Shown: positions 10,876 to 22,540 of the stretch, piece by piece
Layout of the letters: the number at the start of each line of letters is the position of its first letter
Position numbering within the stretch: the stretch's first letter is position 1
NCBI RefSeq assembly: GCF_030272615.1
Contig: NC_081408.1
Coordinates: forward strand, 608,228,173-608,292,172
Direction: 5' to 3'
DNA from: Cryptomeria japonica
Lineage: Eukaryota; Streptophyta; Pinopsida; Cupressales; Cupressaceae
DNA: 64,000 bases
Translations under genes and position numbers: made by a program
The notes under the pieces: model-generated
What the model saw: only the letters and a program-made list of their open reading frames with translations
The model's database searches: none
What the model was told of the DNA's origin: nothing

Positions 10876-10941
10876 AGGCGAAGGAATAGAATCAATGAGA
10901 AAATAAAAACACTTCAACTTCTAATTCCTAACTCGAAGAAG
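10876..10941 (+). pseudogene. Exon 4: helix 1 of bHLH
   Basis: A 66-base exon, acceptor CTAG and donor GAAG|GTTGGC. It encodes RRRNRINEKIKTLQLLIPN followed by SKK: the end of the basic region, helix 1 and the start of the loop. The 66-base size and the boundaries at EK|RRR and K|VDK are those of plant PIF-type bHLH genes. Confidence 0.75.
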
Positions 10942-11379
10942 GTTGGCTTATTTCCATCGCAGACTTAGAATCTTATAATTAATATGGATGTTACTATTTA
11001 TTTCTACTATTTTTGACAAACAGACAAAGATTCCATTCTGAATGAAGCAATAGAGGGACACAGCTATTCTGGCTTCAAAAACATCAAATCGTACATCATG
11101 TTAGTGACATGTTAGTCAATTGCAGCCGTTGTTTGCAAAACCTATAATGTGAAAGTGTGACTAACTTGCGTGTTATATACACCGTACTACCGTTCTGGAA
11201 CCAGAATAGTTGTGTCTACAATAGAGTACGGCTTCAACTTCAAGTATAGGTAAGGTGCTACATGTTTAAGAATTATTTGTTTAGGTTTTGAAAAATTTAA
11301 ATAATATTTCCAACTTCAATCTTCACTTAACTATGTTGTAGATGATTTCTTCTCCACATAAGATAAACTCATCACATAT

Positions 11380-12460
11380 TTGCATATCAATGAGAAACCC
11401 ATGCTTTCAGATGCCCTAGATGTACATGAATATGACCTTAGGATTCAAGGGAATGGCCATAAACATGGCCCATTACCATTCTCATTCCCAATGGAATAAT
11501 GGGTGCATCATCATGCCCTAGGCACTTAAAGAACAACAAATGTTGTGGGCCAATGAAGGAAACAAAGAATGTTTACATATGATGGTGTTGGCATGTTAAT
11601 TCCCCACATATGCATGTGATTAACTGTAGTTCCTTGTATGAAATAAAAATAGAATATTGGTAATTTCTTCCACTTGCATGAGAAGAACTATAGTTTTTAA
11701 GACCTAAAAATAAGAGCTCTAAAAATAGAATTTATATCAAGTTGTTAATTGCATGTTTTCATTTTTATTTTTAGTTAGCATTCATGTGCCAAAGACTATA
11801 CTATGGTGGGAAGAACTATAGTTTGCAAGAGCTGAAAATAAGAGCTCTAAAAATAGAATTTATATCAAATTGTTAATTGCATGCTTGCTTTTTTATTTTT
11901 AGTTGGCATTCATGTGCCAAAGACTATATTGTGGGCCAGTGAAGGAAACAAAGAATGTTTACATATGATAGGTGTGCCAATGTGTACAAAGGTTTCAGAT
12001 GCCTGAGATGTGCATGAATATAAACTTGGGATCCATGGGAGTGTGCATAAAGCCTTAGGGAGTTCAAACACAACCATAATAAGGAAAACAATTAGTGTTT
12101 TCATATAGTAGGCTTGCCAATGTTTATCAAGGTTTCACAACACAATAATGTATGTCAAGCACAGAGTAGGAATATTTCACAGCCCCTATCTCTTCAAGCA
12201 ACTTATATTTAGTAGCCCTAGCTTGTGTGCTTTAAATCGTTTGTGCATAAAGCCCTAGGGAGTTCAAGGACAACTAGTGCTATAGGCTAATGAAGAAAAC
12301 AAGGAGTGTTTCCATACAGTAAGTCTGCCACTGTTTACCAAGGTTTCATAACACAATGATGTATGTCAAGTAGGGAGTAGGAATGCTTCACAATCCTTGT
12401 CTCTTCAAGCAAGTCATAATCAATAGCCTTAGCCTATGTGCTTTAAATCCTTTGTTAGAA
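11380..12460 (+). repeat. Tandem duplications downstream of the PIF-like exons
   Basis: Two kinds are visible. A 128-base unit occurs at 11684-11811 and again at 11812-11939 (AGAACTATAGTTT ... CATGTGCCAAAGACTATA). A unit of about 200-210 bases occurs around 12043-12242 and 12243-12453 (GTGCATAAAGCC ... TCTCTTCAAGCAA ... GTGCTTTAAATC). The block GGAAACAAAGAATGTTTACA also occurs near 11560 and 11945. Copy B holds a single version of the ~205-base unit (30480-30660). Confidence 0.75.
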
Positions 12461-13102
12461 ACTTTATTCTATAATTTCAATGGTAGTAGCAATAATATCT
12501 TCCAAGCAGCTCTGGAGATAAAATTAAGAGGGCCATAAATGTAAACATTTGTGATGATTTTAATGTGATCAGCTTTATGTAGAAAAACAATAGAGTGTCC
12601 ATGTTTTCCATATAAACAAGCAAGATATGATTCTTTTTCTTTCTTCTTTTTTAATGTCTAAACTACAAATAATCTCAAGTGTTGTTAATAGTTAACATAT
12701 TTTAAAGATTTGAATTTGAATTTTTTATAATTATTCTTGAAATTTCTCTTTTAATAAAAATTCAGTGTACTTTTGAGTCCTTTGATACTTCTGAATATTT
12801 AATTAAGTCAAAGATTCTGTTGTATTTGGTGGAATATGTAATTTCCCCTGAGATGAAAAGAGCAAAAAGATAAATTTAGAATATTCTACAACAAAAATGA
12901 GATAAGAATAAAAATGAAAAACATAAAATATTTGTTAATTGGTTATATAATGTGTAGCTTATCGTGTAAGCTGTTGAATGCTGTAGCATTTTGGGCTCAT
13001 GTGATGGCTGCAATCAATTGATTGATGAATAGAATTTTGACGGAACAAAGGATTATATATGGTTGTGTTTCTCTATATTTGTGATTAACTTTATTTCTGA
13101 GT

Positions 13103-13297
13103 TTGTGTTTATCGTTACTTCCGTCTACCACCAACAAAATTGTTTCAGAACAAACTGTAGCCAAAGAAATGTGGAATCATAGACGTAGGCAGATGACACA
13201 GAAGGAGGAAGACTCAAGGTTCATAGATTGTATCCGCCCATGGAAAAGAAGCGTAGGTAAATCTCGCACTCGTCTTGCTAAAGGACAACCAACATAA
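13103..13297 (+). CDS. Short unrecognised ORF
   Basis: A 64-residue basic frame (for example EMWNHRRRQMTQKEEDSR). It lies where similarity between copies A and B ends. It might be part of the 3' end of the PIF-like gene, but nothing diagnostic is seen and no supporting second copy exists. Coding status is doubtful. Confidence 0.15.
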   Translation: MCLSLLPSTTNKIVSEQTVAKEMWNHRRRQMTQKEEDSRFIDCIRPWKRSVGKSRTRLAKGQPT

Positions 13298-13309
13298 CTC
13301 AAAAAGGAA

Positions 13310-14250
13310 ATTGTAAAAGGAGCCCTTAGTCAAGCATGAAGAAGCCACCGATTAAAAATGTGTTAAAGAAAGTAATTGAAGTATAGAAAGTTTAAGAGGA
13401 TCATAGCATTACTCTGTAAAGTGGTTCGCCCATCGTTTAGGAGCCTCGTAAATGAAAGAGTAGTCATTGCCACTTATCAAGTTGCTGGAATAAACTGTTG
13501 TAGCGGTTGGAATTGGGCAATTTGAACTATAAAAGAGGAGGATCGTTATTTTTTTGTTTCTTTGCAGGTTGTGTTTCAAGATGATCAGACGCCAAGTAAA
13601 ATAATTGTTGTCTGATTGAGGTCACAAATGTTGAACTGCCAAGGGAAAAGGTAATCTGCAGCCACCATCCAAGACCATGGCGAGCTGCCTACTCAATTGA
13701 AGTCACCAATCTACAAGAAGATTGTACTTTTTCTTTGGAAATCATCATTGTTAGAATGTCCACAATATGTAGTATCTGATTGAAAAAGTCTCTCGAAAGA
13801 ACAAGGTCATCGCATTCTCCAAATTGGAGAATCTGCAAGTAAATAGATCACAGTTGCTAACAAGGAGACTCCTCCAAGGAAAGGCACCAGGATTGCAGAA
13901 GTAGGCCAGCTCAGTGTAAAAATTTAATTAAATCTGCAAAATACAATATAGATCTATTTGAAAAGAAAAGAAGAAAAATTTAGAGCAAGAATGAGAAAGA
14001 ATAAACTATTTCATTAGTTGATTTACAAAAGGATGAAATTATAATATATAAAGCCTCCATTAAAGCATGAACCTACGTTAAAAGCAAAAAAAGAAAAAAG
14101 AAAGCCGACAGATTTTTAGTTAAAACTAGAATCTTTTGTTAGCTTACAATAAAACATTGCAACAACAATAATTATTTATAAATCACCAATAAAATACAGA
14201 TAAAATAGATTGTGTTGGATTGAATAGATTGAGTTAACACCCCATTAAGT
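13310..14250. other. Unassigned sequence
   Basis: Slightly less A+T-rich than its surroundings up to about 13920, with purine-rich plus-strand stretches. No reading frame, LTR end or RNA gene was recognised. Confidence 0.35.
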
Positions 14251-15154
14251 CTAACTAAGGAGACTAAAGTCAAAATACACAAAGTGGAAAGAGGGAAAAC
14301 TCGGTGGGAAAAAGTCTGTAAAATGGTATATGAGAGTGGACCACTTGTGCCATATGATGAAAGGTTTGGTTGAGATTGAGATTGTCTTATTTTGGCTAAT
14401 TGTTGTTTTTAAGGAAGACACATTTTGTAATACTTGGTTAATAATGAAATCAATAGGTGAATTGGTTTGTGAGAAGTTAGAGTGTGAAGGTGGATTAGAA
14501 TGTAGGTAGTGGGACATTATTGTGGGTGACAGGTGGAAAATATTTGTTGATGGCATGATGAACATCTTGAGAAACAAAAGGGATAGTAGAGGAAGGTATG
14601 ACATAAGCATATTGATTAACAAGATTAACCGGGCAAGACTAATATGAGTGACATTAACATTTTGTGCAATAGTAGACATGATGGAAGAAGTGAATGTAGG
14701 AATCGAGGGTATCATCATGGATATCAATACATGCATCCCAAATTAGTTTTTAAGAGCCATATATCCAAGCACTTGTTTGACACTAGTTACTATTGTAGTA
14801 TTTTCATCAACTATGTGATCTATGCTACATAGATAATATGCACCATGAGAGTCACCGTATATATCAATCTTCTTAAATTCTCAATAAGAGGGATAAGCTC
14901 TTGAGCTAAATATTTTGTACTCACAAATTGAGTTAATCCTTCAAATTCTTTATCTAGCTTCTTTAATTATTTGTTAGACACTTGAATTTTAATGTTATCC
15001 ACATCATGAGAGTCACGAGGGCTATTTGTTTTAAGTATAGTAGGCAAGCTGAGATTTGTATATGACATAATTTAACTCTCAAGTTTCTTGGTGGGATTAA
15101 GTCAAAATGCAATTCATGATCAATATCAACCCTACTCAAAGCATGAGAAGTCAT
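14251..15154 (-). pseudogene. Decayed coding remnant, unknown
   Basis: Minus-strand frames of 161 residues (14251-14736) and 63 residues (14963-15154), with coding-like text between them (near 14860-14970: KKLDKEFEGL, KYLAQELIPLIENLRRL). The latter looks like a helical or coiled-coil region interrupted by stops. The 161-residue frame is rich in Ser, Ile, Pro and His. I cannot name a family; a decayed retroelement gag is one possibility. It ends shortly before the copia insertion at 15483. Confidence 0.25.
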
Positions 15155-15482
15155 GAGTCAATCACTACCTCTTACAAAAATCTCAAATTTAGAACAATAG
15201 ATTATGAAACTCATAATAAAAAATAAGCTTAAAAAACACACACATACTCCTAGAAAGCAATGACAAGAAGAGGAAATGTATATGAGGAAAGAAAGAGGTT
15301 TGTTTTCGTTTTTAGTGTTTTGTTTTATTACATCATTTTAATTGTAAATGCAATATGAAATAATAATAATGTAATTAATTAGCAAACTAATCAAATTCAA
15401 GTACATAAGCAATAAGACAAATCAGGTTGACCAAAATGAAATGTTGGTAAAATGGTTCCTAGGGCAATCAATACATTCAAAG

Positions 15483-16731
15483 TGTTAGAATCTCAGATAT
15501 TGGAGGAAAACTATGAGGGGGGGGGGGGTGAATTAGTTTTCCACAAATTAAACACTTAATATAGATTATAAACCATTTACTAGAGCACAATATAAACAAC
15601 ATAGTGAAAGATAAAGCATGAAAGCACATAACACATAACACCAATATTTTGACATGGAAAACTCACTAAAGCGAAAAACCACGGTGGGAAACCCTACCCA
15701 CAGTCAGATAATACTTCTGCAACACTATGGGAAATGATTACAATGGGGATTATATTTGCAATCAAGGCAATCGCCTAGAGCTCACTTCTCATGACAAAAA
15801 GGGAAGTCTCACTAACTTACATAAACATCGGACTACAATTCAAAGAAAAATGAACTATGAAAATAGCATCTCCTAATGCTTGATACAGTTTTGGTTAAGC
15901 ACAAATCTCTGCCCTATAATACCAAAACCTTCACAACGCTTCACTGAATGATATAACCTTATTTCCACAATTACCTCTCTCTGATAATGCAGACATAACC
16001 TTTGATCTCTATTGATATCCGACTTACATGAATAAGTTGCCTATAAATACAAATCATCAACCTTGATAACAAGGTCAGCTAAACCCTAAACCCATAAACC
16101 ATAATTACAAAAATTACATCACATGATACTATCGGAGCAATATTATGATTTAAATTACATACCATGGACCTAATTTAAATTCCCAAATAATTATATCCAC
16201 CAGAAATTTAGCTAAGACCTATATCAACACGTTACACCAACCGGTAGAAGCCCTCAATGTAATAACACAAAATAACCAACCGGATCCAAATAGGACCACC
16301 AAATCATCATGCCAACCAATTCAAAGCCACTAAAAAATTAGGAAAATATCAAGAACACCTTTAGAGAATTAGGAACCATTTCTATAAGCCAGACCAAAAT
16401 CACTTAACCAAATCATCGACTATCGCCAACCAGTAAAGCCAGCCGGTACCAAGAAATATCAACCGGTAATCTAGAAGACAAGAGATATCTTCTAGAGCAC
16501 AAAATCATGAACCAATTGAATGTGATAAGCATATAACCATTATGAATAACCATCCAAAACAAGAACAACCAATCTGATCATACCGGATGAGAAACATTGA
16601 TAACCAAGTCCAACCAGGATAGCAACATCTAACTGGGATAACAATAACTAATCGGGACAAAACCAAATCCAACTGGAGCACAGTGTTGACATCAATGTCA
16701 ACACATAAGAAATTCCAACATATTTCCAACA
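15483..16731 (-). repeat. Copia 3' LTR (1249 bp)
   Basis: Pairs with 21330-22535. It contains a run of 12 G at 15517-15528 that the other LTR has only as GAGGGGAG, so the run probably grew by slippage after insertion. It ends at the polypurine tract on the 16732 side. Confidence 0.92.
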
Positions 16732-16748
16732 ATCTCCCCCTTTGGCAT
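16732..16748 (-). other. Polypurine tract of copia 15483-22535
   Basis: On the minus strand the sequence just before the 3' LTR reads GCCAAAGGGGGAGAT, a classic plus-strand priming polypurine tract immediately upstream of the LTR start TGTTGGAAA. Confidence 0.85.
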
Positions 16749-17011
16749 TGATGGCAACACTAAATGTGAAAAGCATCCAAGTACCAAGGAAAGCCAACAA
16801 TCTCCCCAAACAATCAAGAACCAACAAAATATCTCTCTCCCTAATATTTTCTAATTTTCACATGAACACCTCTCCCCCTTTGACATCAATAAAAAAGGGT
16901 TGATGCCAAATAAAATAGCTGATTACTCCCCCTAGGTAGTAGCATCATCCCATCAACCCAGATCAAAAAATGTTTCTGATAAGCTCACTGGATTGATGCA
17001 TCCCTGTATCT

Positions 17012-17400
17012 CTAAGTCTCTTCTGGAGGGGTGGTCACTCCCAAATAATCTCTGAGATATTCAAAAATATCTTTAGGAAATGGTTTAGTTAGAGTATCTG
17101 CAATTTGTTCCTTAGTAGGCACAGAAACCAATTTGACTTCCTTTGCTTCAACCTTTTCCTTCAAGAAATTATATGTTAGAGAAATATGTTTTGATTTGGA
17201 ATGAAATATCAAATTCTTTGACATGTCAATAGCAGCAGTATTATCAAAGTGAGTAACAATAGGCTCATCATAACTTACCCTTATATCCTTCAACATTTGC
17301 TTCATCCATTAAATCTGAGTACAATTAGTTGCAATAGCTACATATTCAGCTTCAATAGTAGATAATGAAGTGCATGATTATTTTTTGCTAAGCCATGAAA
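17012..17400 (-). pseudogene. Copia RNase H
   Basis: Upstream text EAEYVAIATNCTQI-stop-WMKQML carries the RNase H Glu motif and is cut by a TAA at 17309-17311. The open part continues FDNTAAIDMSKNLIFHSKSK and ends VPTKEQIADTLTKPFPKD..., the standard C-terminus of copia polyproteins. The stop at 17012 is the natural end of pol. Confidence 0.9.
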
Positions 17401-17739
17401 CCAATTTCTTCCCAAGAAAGACTACACCACTTGTAGTGCTCTTCTAGTCATCAACATCTCCTACCCAATCCTAGTCTATATAAGCACATAATCTGAGATC
17501 ATCATTCTTTGGATACCATAACCCATACTCTGTTGTTCCTGCCAAATTTATAAATATTCTTGTAACAACAATATCATGACTTCCTCTCAGATCAGACTGA
17601 AATCTAGAAGCAATGAAAACAACATGTTCACTATATCTAGCCTGGTCTAAGTTAAGTACAACAATCTGCCAATCATTGATCTATATCTAGATGGGTTCAC
17701 TCTCAGATATTGATCTTCCTTAGGCAATTTACAACTAGT

Positions 17740-18480
17740 TATCATAGGAGTACCAACAGGTTTTGAATTTTAAAGACTAAATTTCTTATGAAATTCCTTC
17801 ACATATTTAGTTTGACAAATGAAAATGTGTTTATCAGTGTGAGTAATCTACAAACCTAAGAAAAATTTCATCTCTCTAGTCATAGACATTTCAAATTCAT
17901 TCTTCATATCATTAGCAAATTTCATGCATACACTTTCTTCTCCTTCAAAAATGATATCATCAACAAAGACTTCAAAGACCAGTATGTAATCATGCTCAAT
18001 CCTATAATATAAGTTACTATCAGCATTACCTTTTCTAAAAGAGAGCTTTGAAATATATTTATCCAATCTATCATACCATGCTCTAGGGGCTTGTTTCAGT
18101 CCATACAAAGCTTCCTTCAATCTGCAAACCATTTCCTTGCCCTCTGATAATGAAAATCCATTAAATTCCTCAATTTAGACTTTCTCTTCAAGATCTCCAT
18201 TTAGAAATGCACATCTAACATCCATCTGATATACCTTGTAGTTCTTGTGTGCAACATAGACAAGAAATAGTCTTACCACTTCAATCCTAGCAACCAGAGC
18301 ATAAGTTTCATCATAGTCAACTCCTTATTCCCGTGAATATCCTTTGCAAACCAATCTAGCCTTGTTTCTTACAACCTGACCTTCCTCATTTAATTTATTC
18401 CTGTAAACTCATTTAGTTCCAATAACATTTTTATCTTTAGGCCTAAGAACCAATTCTCATGTTTTATTTTTTTCTATCTC
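17740..18480 (-). pseudogene. Copia reverse transcriptase
   Basis: The best preserved part (18132-17848) reads MVCRLKEALYGLKQAPRAWY, then FVDDIIFEGEE with the FVDD variant of the YVDD catalytic motif at 17956-17967, then MTREMKFFLGL. Upstream frames hold QMDVRCAFLNGDLEEKV-stop, the RT palm motif with its first Asp. Internal stops show that it is dead. Confidence 0.88.
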
Positions 18481-18830
18481 ATTCAATTATTTTCCCATAG
18501 CTCTCATCCAACTCTCATCTTTACTTTCTTTAATAAAATATTTTAGTTCAATTTGAGAAATTAAAAAAAAACCTATTCAGCAGCTAACCTTCTTCTTGTC
18601 ATCGCACCTTTCCTCTTGTCTCTAATGATCTGATCTTCAGAATGATTGAACTTCACATACTTGGGAGTCTTTGAATCATCTATACTTTCTGACTCTTTTT
18701 GCTCATCAATAGTCATTGTGAAGTTTTTTGATGTTACCGAAGCAACTGGATCAGTTCTTTGAACTGATTCTTGTACAACCGGTTATAATCTGACAATCTC
18801 ATCTTTTGGTCCATAGTCATATGATGTGAT

Positions 18831-19840
18831 CTAATTATTACCATTCTCATCCAGTTTGACATTTATGCTTTCTGTTATCCTATTCAATCTTGTTTTATAA
18901 CATCTATATGCTTTACTCTTAGTAGAATTACAAAAAAATATTCCTTCATCACATCTAGGATCAAATTTCCCTAATGCATCATCTCTTCTGATATAGCATT
19001 TACTTCCAAAAATTCTAAAATATCTGATAGTAGGAGTATGACTGAACCATAATTCATAAGGAGTCTTATCGGTATCACCTTTTATGTGTACCCTGTTGAA
19101 AGTGTATACTACAATATTGACAGCTTCTCTCCAATAAACATCAGATAATTTGGCTTCCATCATCATTGATCTTGCAACATCTAAGACGGTCTTGTTCTTC
19201 CTTTCCATATTCCATTCTTCTCTGGAGTTCTAGGTGTAGAAAATTGTCTTTTGATTGCGTGCTTCTCACAAAAGTTGTTGAACTCACCAAATGTAAATTC
19301 ACCGCCTTGATCTGATCTTAAACATTTTATCTTCAATCATGTTTATGTCTCTACCATAGCCTTGAAAATTTTGAATTTCTCAAGAGCTTCTGATTTTTCT
19401 TTAAAAAATGTAACCCACATCATTCTAGAGTAATCATAAATAAGAAACATAAAGTAGCTATCACCTTGAAACCTTTTAGTTCTTACCGGTCCACACAGAC
19501 CAGTATGAATAAGATCAAGAATTTCATTAGATTTGTCATGTATTCTTCTAAAAGAAGTTCTTACTTGCTTACCCATTTGATATTCTCTACATACTGGATT
19601 ATAAAGTTTGATAATTTTGGGAAAATCTCTGACAACCTGTGTTGAACTGATCTTCACTATGAAATCAAAATTCATGTGACAAATCCTCTTATACCATAGC
19701 CAACTTTCATCAATCTGAGCAATCAAACAAGTCTTCTCACTGGAGTTCAAATGAAAGATATTTCCTTTGGTCTGAGTTCTGAAGGCAATTTCCAAACCAG
19801 ATCTATTGATAATCTTGCATTTTCCATATTTGAATTGCAA
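18831..19840 (-). pseudogene. Copia integrase
   Basis: The 19840-19343 frame has the pre-integrase and zinc-finger region (LWYKRICHMNFDFIVKI ... NPVCREYQMGKQ). One zinc His and one zinc Cys have become Tyr. The core follows (IHTGLCGPVRTKRFQGDSYF): the first catalytic Asp (usually HTDLCGP) is Gly at 19499-19501. The second Asp survives near 19300 (RSDQGGEFTFGEF) in another frame. The third motif (MERKNKTVLDVARSMM) opens the 19208-18831 frame. The protein is inactive. Confidence 0.88.
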
Positions 19841-19949
19841 ATATTATGCTTCAAACCTTCAACATTATAAACATGTTGGTATTAGTCTTACCATCCAAGG
19901 ATATTTTTCCTTTGTCTTTGAACCTGCATGCCTTGTTGTCTCCAAATCT

Positions 19950-20040
19950 AACTAGTCCACCATCAAATTCTTGCAAAGTTAGGAATTTCCTCATCGCCAA
20001 TCTTGTGATGTGAGCAACCACTATCTATAACCCATTCATC
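19950..20040 (-). pseudogene. Copia aspartic protease start
   Basis: The minus strand encodes NDEWVIDSGCSHHKIGDE, the active-site motif D-S-G of copia proteases (DSG at 20017-20025, Cys next to it). It is in a different frame from the gag piece ending at 20025, so a frameshift separates them. The rest of the protease toward 19850 is broken. Confidence 0.85.
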
Positions 20041-21274
20041 ATTCTCTTCAATTTTAGCAGCCAAGTATTTCTATCAGTATGATTTGTATCAATGATAGGT
20101 CCTGGAGAATCATCCTTGATAGCAATAAAAACCCAATCTTTTCCGGAGCTTCCATTATCGGATCCCCTCACATGTTCGTCATCATCATCATCATCATCAT
20201 CATCATCACTAGCATAGTAACATGATTTATCCTTATACATTCTAAATCTAGGCTTGCTCTGATATTTTGGATTAGGTTTATAATTCCTCATAAATATTAC
20301 TTGATTATCATTATGCCTTCTAAATCTAGGCCTACTCTGATATTTTGGATTAGGTTTATAATTCCTCAAAATTATTACTTGATTCCTAGCAACTCTCTCA
20401 TGACATCTAGAAGAAAAATGACCAATCTTATTGCATGAAAAATATTTAAAAGGAACTTTTCCTTCACACTTACTTCCAACCAGTCCTTTAGGAATTCTTC
20501 TAGAAATTAAGGCTTCCAAATCTTCAAGTTCTTTATCTTTTCTTTGAATGTCTTCCAATTCTTTAGCATATAACTCCTTCCAGTCTATCTGCTTACTGGA
20601 GGCAAATACTTTAAATGCATTCTTAGTTTTAGTAGCACTCTGATCTCCAAGTTCTTCAAGTTCAAAAGAAGTCAACTTCCCAAGTTTAATGTATCTCTGG
20701 TAACAAGGGTATTTGACATCGTCCGGAGTTCATTTATTGCAGTAGCCTTCATCTTGTAAGTCGGAGGTAGAACTCTTAGAATCTTTGACAAAACCTTATC
20801 CTCATTAACAATTCCACTATAGCATTTGATTCCCATGAAAATCTCATTTACTCTTTCCATGAAAGAACTTATCTTCTTATCTTCTTCCATCTTCAAAGTT
20901 TTATATCTCACTCGGTAACCTTCAATTTTTGCAATCTTTACTGCTTGGTCACATTCATAAAGAGTTTCAAGCTTCAATCAAATTTGCTTTGCATTTTCCA
21001 GCTCTATGACATTCAACAACTTCTCATCTGATAGGGCACTTAACAAAGCATCTTTCTCTTTGACATCATTATCAATACTATTTTGTTCAGCAGTAGGTGC
21101 CAGATTTCCAAAATTAGGATCATGAAGTGTATACCCTTTCTCTATTATCTCCCAAACTTCGACTCCAAGATATCTCAAATGAATCTTCATTCACTCCTTC
21201 CATGTTTTGTAATCTGTACCATCAAATCTGGGACTCTCCTTTAGGTAGGGATTAAATGTAGAAGTTGATGCCAT
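20025..21274 (-). pseudogene. Copia gag
   Basis: Starts at the ATG at 21274 (MASTSTFNPYLKESPRFDGT then DYKTWKE), about 40 bases past the primer-binding site. A TGA at 21191-21193 interrupts it right after KE. It continues as three frames: LRYLGVEVWEIIEKGY, then LYECDQAVKIAKIEGYRVRY, then ELEDLEALISRRI. The zinc knuckle (about 20403-20444) reads YFSCNKIGHFSSRC, with the first Cys replaced by Tyr. After it come two near-identical ~27-residue tandem copies (NYKPNPKYQSRPRFR / NYKPNPKYQSKPRFR) and a poly-Asp run encoded by an ATC repeat at 20179-20208. Confidence 0.88.
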
Positions 21275-21314
21275 CGGATCTCCTCAAGCGGTTAAGCTTT
21301 TGAAGAGAGGACCT

Positions 21315-21328
21315 CACTCTGATACAAA
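21315..21328 (-). other. Primer-binding site of copia 15483-22535
   Basis: On the minus strand TTGTATCAGAGT follows the LTR, a near match to the TGGTATCAGAGC complement of initiator tRNA-Met. One G of the usual GG has changed to T. Confidence 0.85.
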
Positions 21329-21329
21329 T

Positions 21330-22535
21330 TGTTAGAATCTTAGATACCAAAGGAAAATTGAGAGGGGAGTGAATCAGTTTTCCACAAATTAAACACTTAA
21401 TGCAGATTATAATTACCAAAGCACAATATAAATATTACAATGAAAGATAGACCATGAAAGCATAGAACACACAACACTAATATTTTAATGTGGAAAACCC
21501 TACCCACAGTTAGATAATATTTCTGCAATAGTATGTGAAATGAATACAATGGGGATTGCACTTACAATCACGCCAACCTCCTAGAGCTCACTACTCATCA
21601 CAAAAAGAGAAGTCTCATTGACTTACATAAACATCAGACTACAATCTGGAGAAAAATGAACTGTGAAAATAGTGTCTCCTAATGCTTGATAAATTTTTGG
21701 TTAAGCATAGATCTCTGCACTACAATACCAAAACCTTCACAACCTTTGCTGAATGATATAACATTATTTGCACAATTACCTCTCTTTGATAATGTAGACA
21801 TAACCTTTGATCTCTATTGATATCTAAATTACATGAATAAGTCGCCTATAAATACAGATTATCAACCTTGATAATAAGGTTGGCTAAACCCTAAACCCAT
21901 AAACCATAATTACAAATATTGCATCACATGATACCACTAGATGAATATTATGATTTACATTACATAGCATTGACCTAATTCAAATTCCTCAATAATTATC
22001 TTCACTAGATATTCAACTAAGACCTATATCAACACGTTTTACCAACTGGTAGAAACCCTCAGTGTAATAACACATAATAACCAACCGGATCCAAATAGGA
22101 CCACCAAATAATCATGCCAGCCAATGCAAAGCCACCAAACAATTAGGACATGATCAATAGCACCTTTAGAGAATTATGAACTATTTCTATAAGCTAGACC
22201 AAAATCACTTAACCACATAACCGGTAAAGCCAACCGGTAAAGCCAACCAGTACTAAGAAATATCAATCGGTAATCCTAAACATAAGCGATAGCTTTTGGA
22301 GCACCAAATCATGAACCAACTAAATGTGAGAAGCATATAACTATCCTAAATAACCATCCAAAACTAGAACAACCAATGTAATCATACTGGATCATAAACA
22401 CTAATAACCAATTCCAACTGGGATAGCAGCAGCCAACCGAGATAGCAGTAACCAATCGTGACAGAACCAAATCCAATCAGAGCATAATGCTGACATCAAT
22501 GTCAACACATAAGCAATTCTAGTATATTTCCAACA
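21330..22535 (-). repeat. Copia 5' LTR (1206 bp)
   Basis: The partner of 15483-16731; the two align along their length with scattered substitutions and small indels (for example shared TTTTCCACAAATTAAACACT). It is adjacent to the primer-binding site at 21316-21328 and followed by the CAAAG target duplication. Confidence 0.92.
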
Positions 22536-22540
22536 CAAAG

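Larger units (their letters stand above)
9837..11105 (+). pseudogene. PIF-like bHLH gene remnant (copy A)
   Basis: Five exon-like blocks with consensus splice sites. Exon 1 is 9837-10040 (MAASLYTLGGGGGLEANIMA...), exon 2 about 10111/10124-10260, exon 3 10652-10759, exon 4 10876-10941, exon 5 from 11024. Exons 3-5 join to IHIHNLSEK + RRRNRINEKIKTLQLLIPN + DKDSILNEAIE, the bHLH signature of the phytochrome-interacting-factor subfamily (HNLSERRRRDRINEK...DEAIEYL). Basic-region residues H, E and R for E-box binding are kept. Exon 5 is one base out of frame and similarity ends after EAIE, so helix 2 is truncated. No phytochrome-binding APB motif is seen in exon 1. Such proteins are light-signalling transcription factors; this copy is probably non-functional. 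It is possible but less likely that it is a rapidly evolving live gene. Confidence 0.7.
5280..13115 (+). repeat. Segmental duplication, copy A
   Basis: This segment has a second, directly oriented copy at about 25.64-39.78 kb. Matching blocks by eye are 5290-5700 with 25650-26069; 5700-5780 with 28410-28490; 5975-6215 with 28975-29115; 9830-10640 with 29655-30460; 12290-12640 with 30480-30820; and 12660-13110 with 39320-39775. The unmatched parts are insertions or deletions in one copy. Both copies include the start of a PIF-like bHLH gene. Confidence 0.8.
15483..22535 (-). mobile_element. Full-length Ty1/copia retrotransposon (7.05 kb)
   Basis: Both LTRs begin TGTTAGAATC and end CCAACA (plus-strand reading). 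A perfect 5-base target duplication, CAAAG, flanks the element at 15478-15482 and 22536-22540. Minus-strand order is 5' LTR, primer-binding site, gag, protease, integrase, RT, RNase H, polypurine tract, 3' LTR; integrase before RT is diagnostic of Ty1/copia. All coding domains are present but interrupted by stops and frameshifts. The LTRs differ at many positions, which points to an old insertion. Confidence 0.95.
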
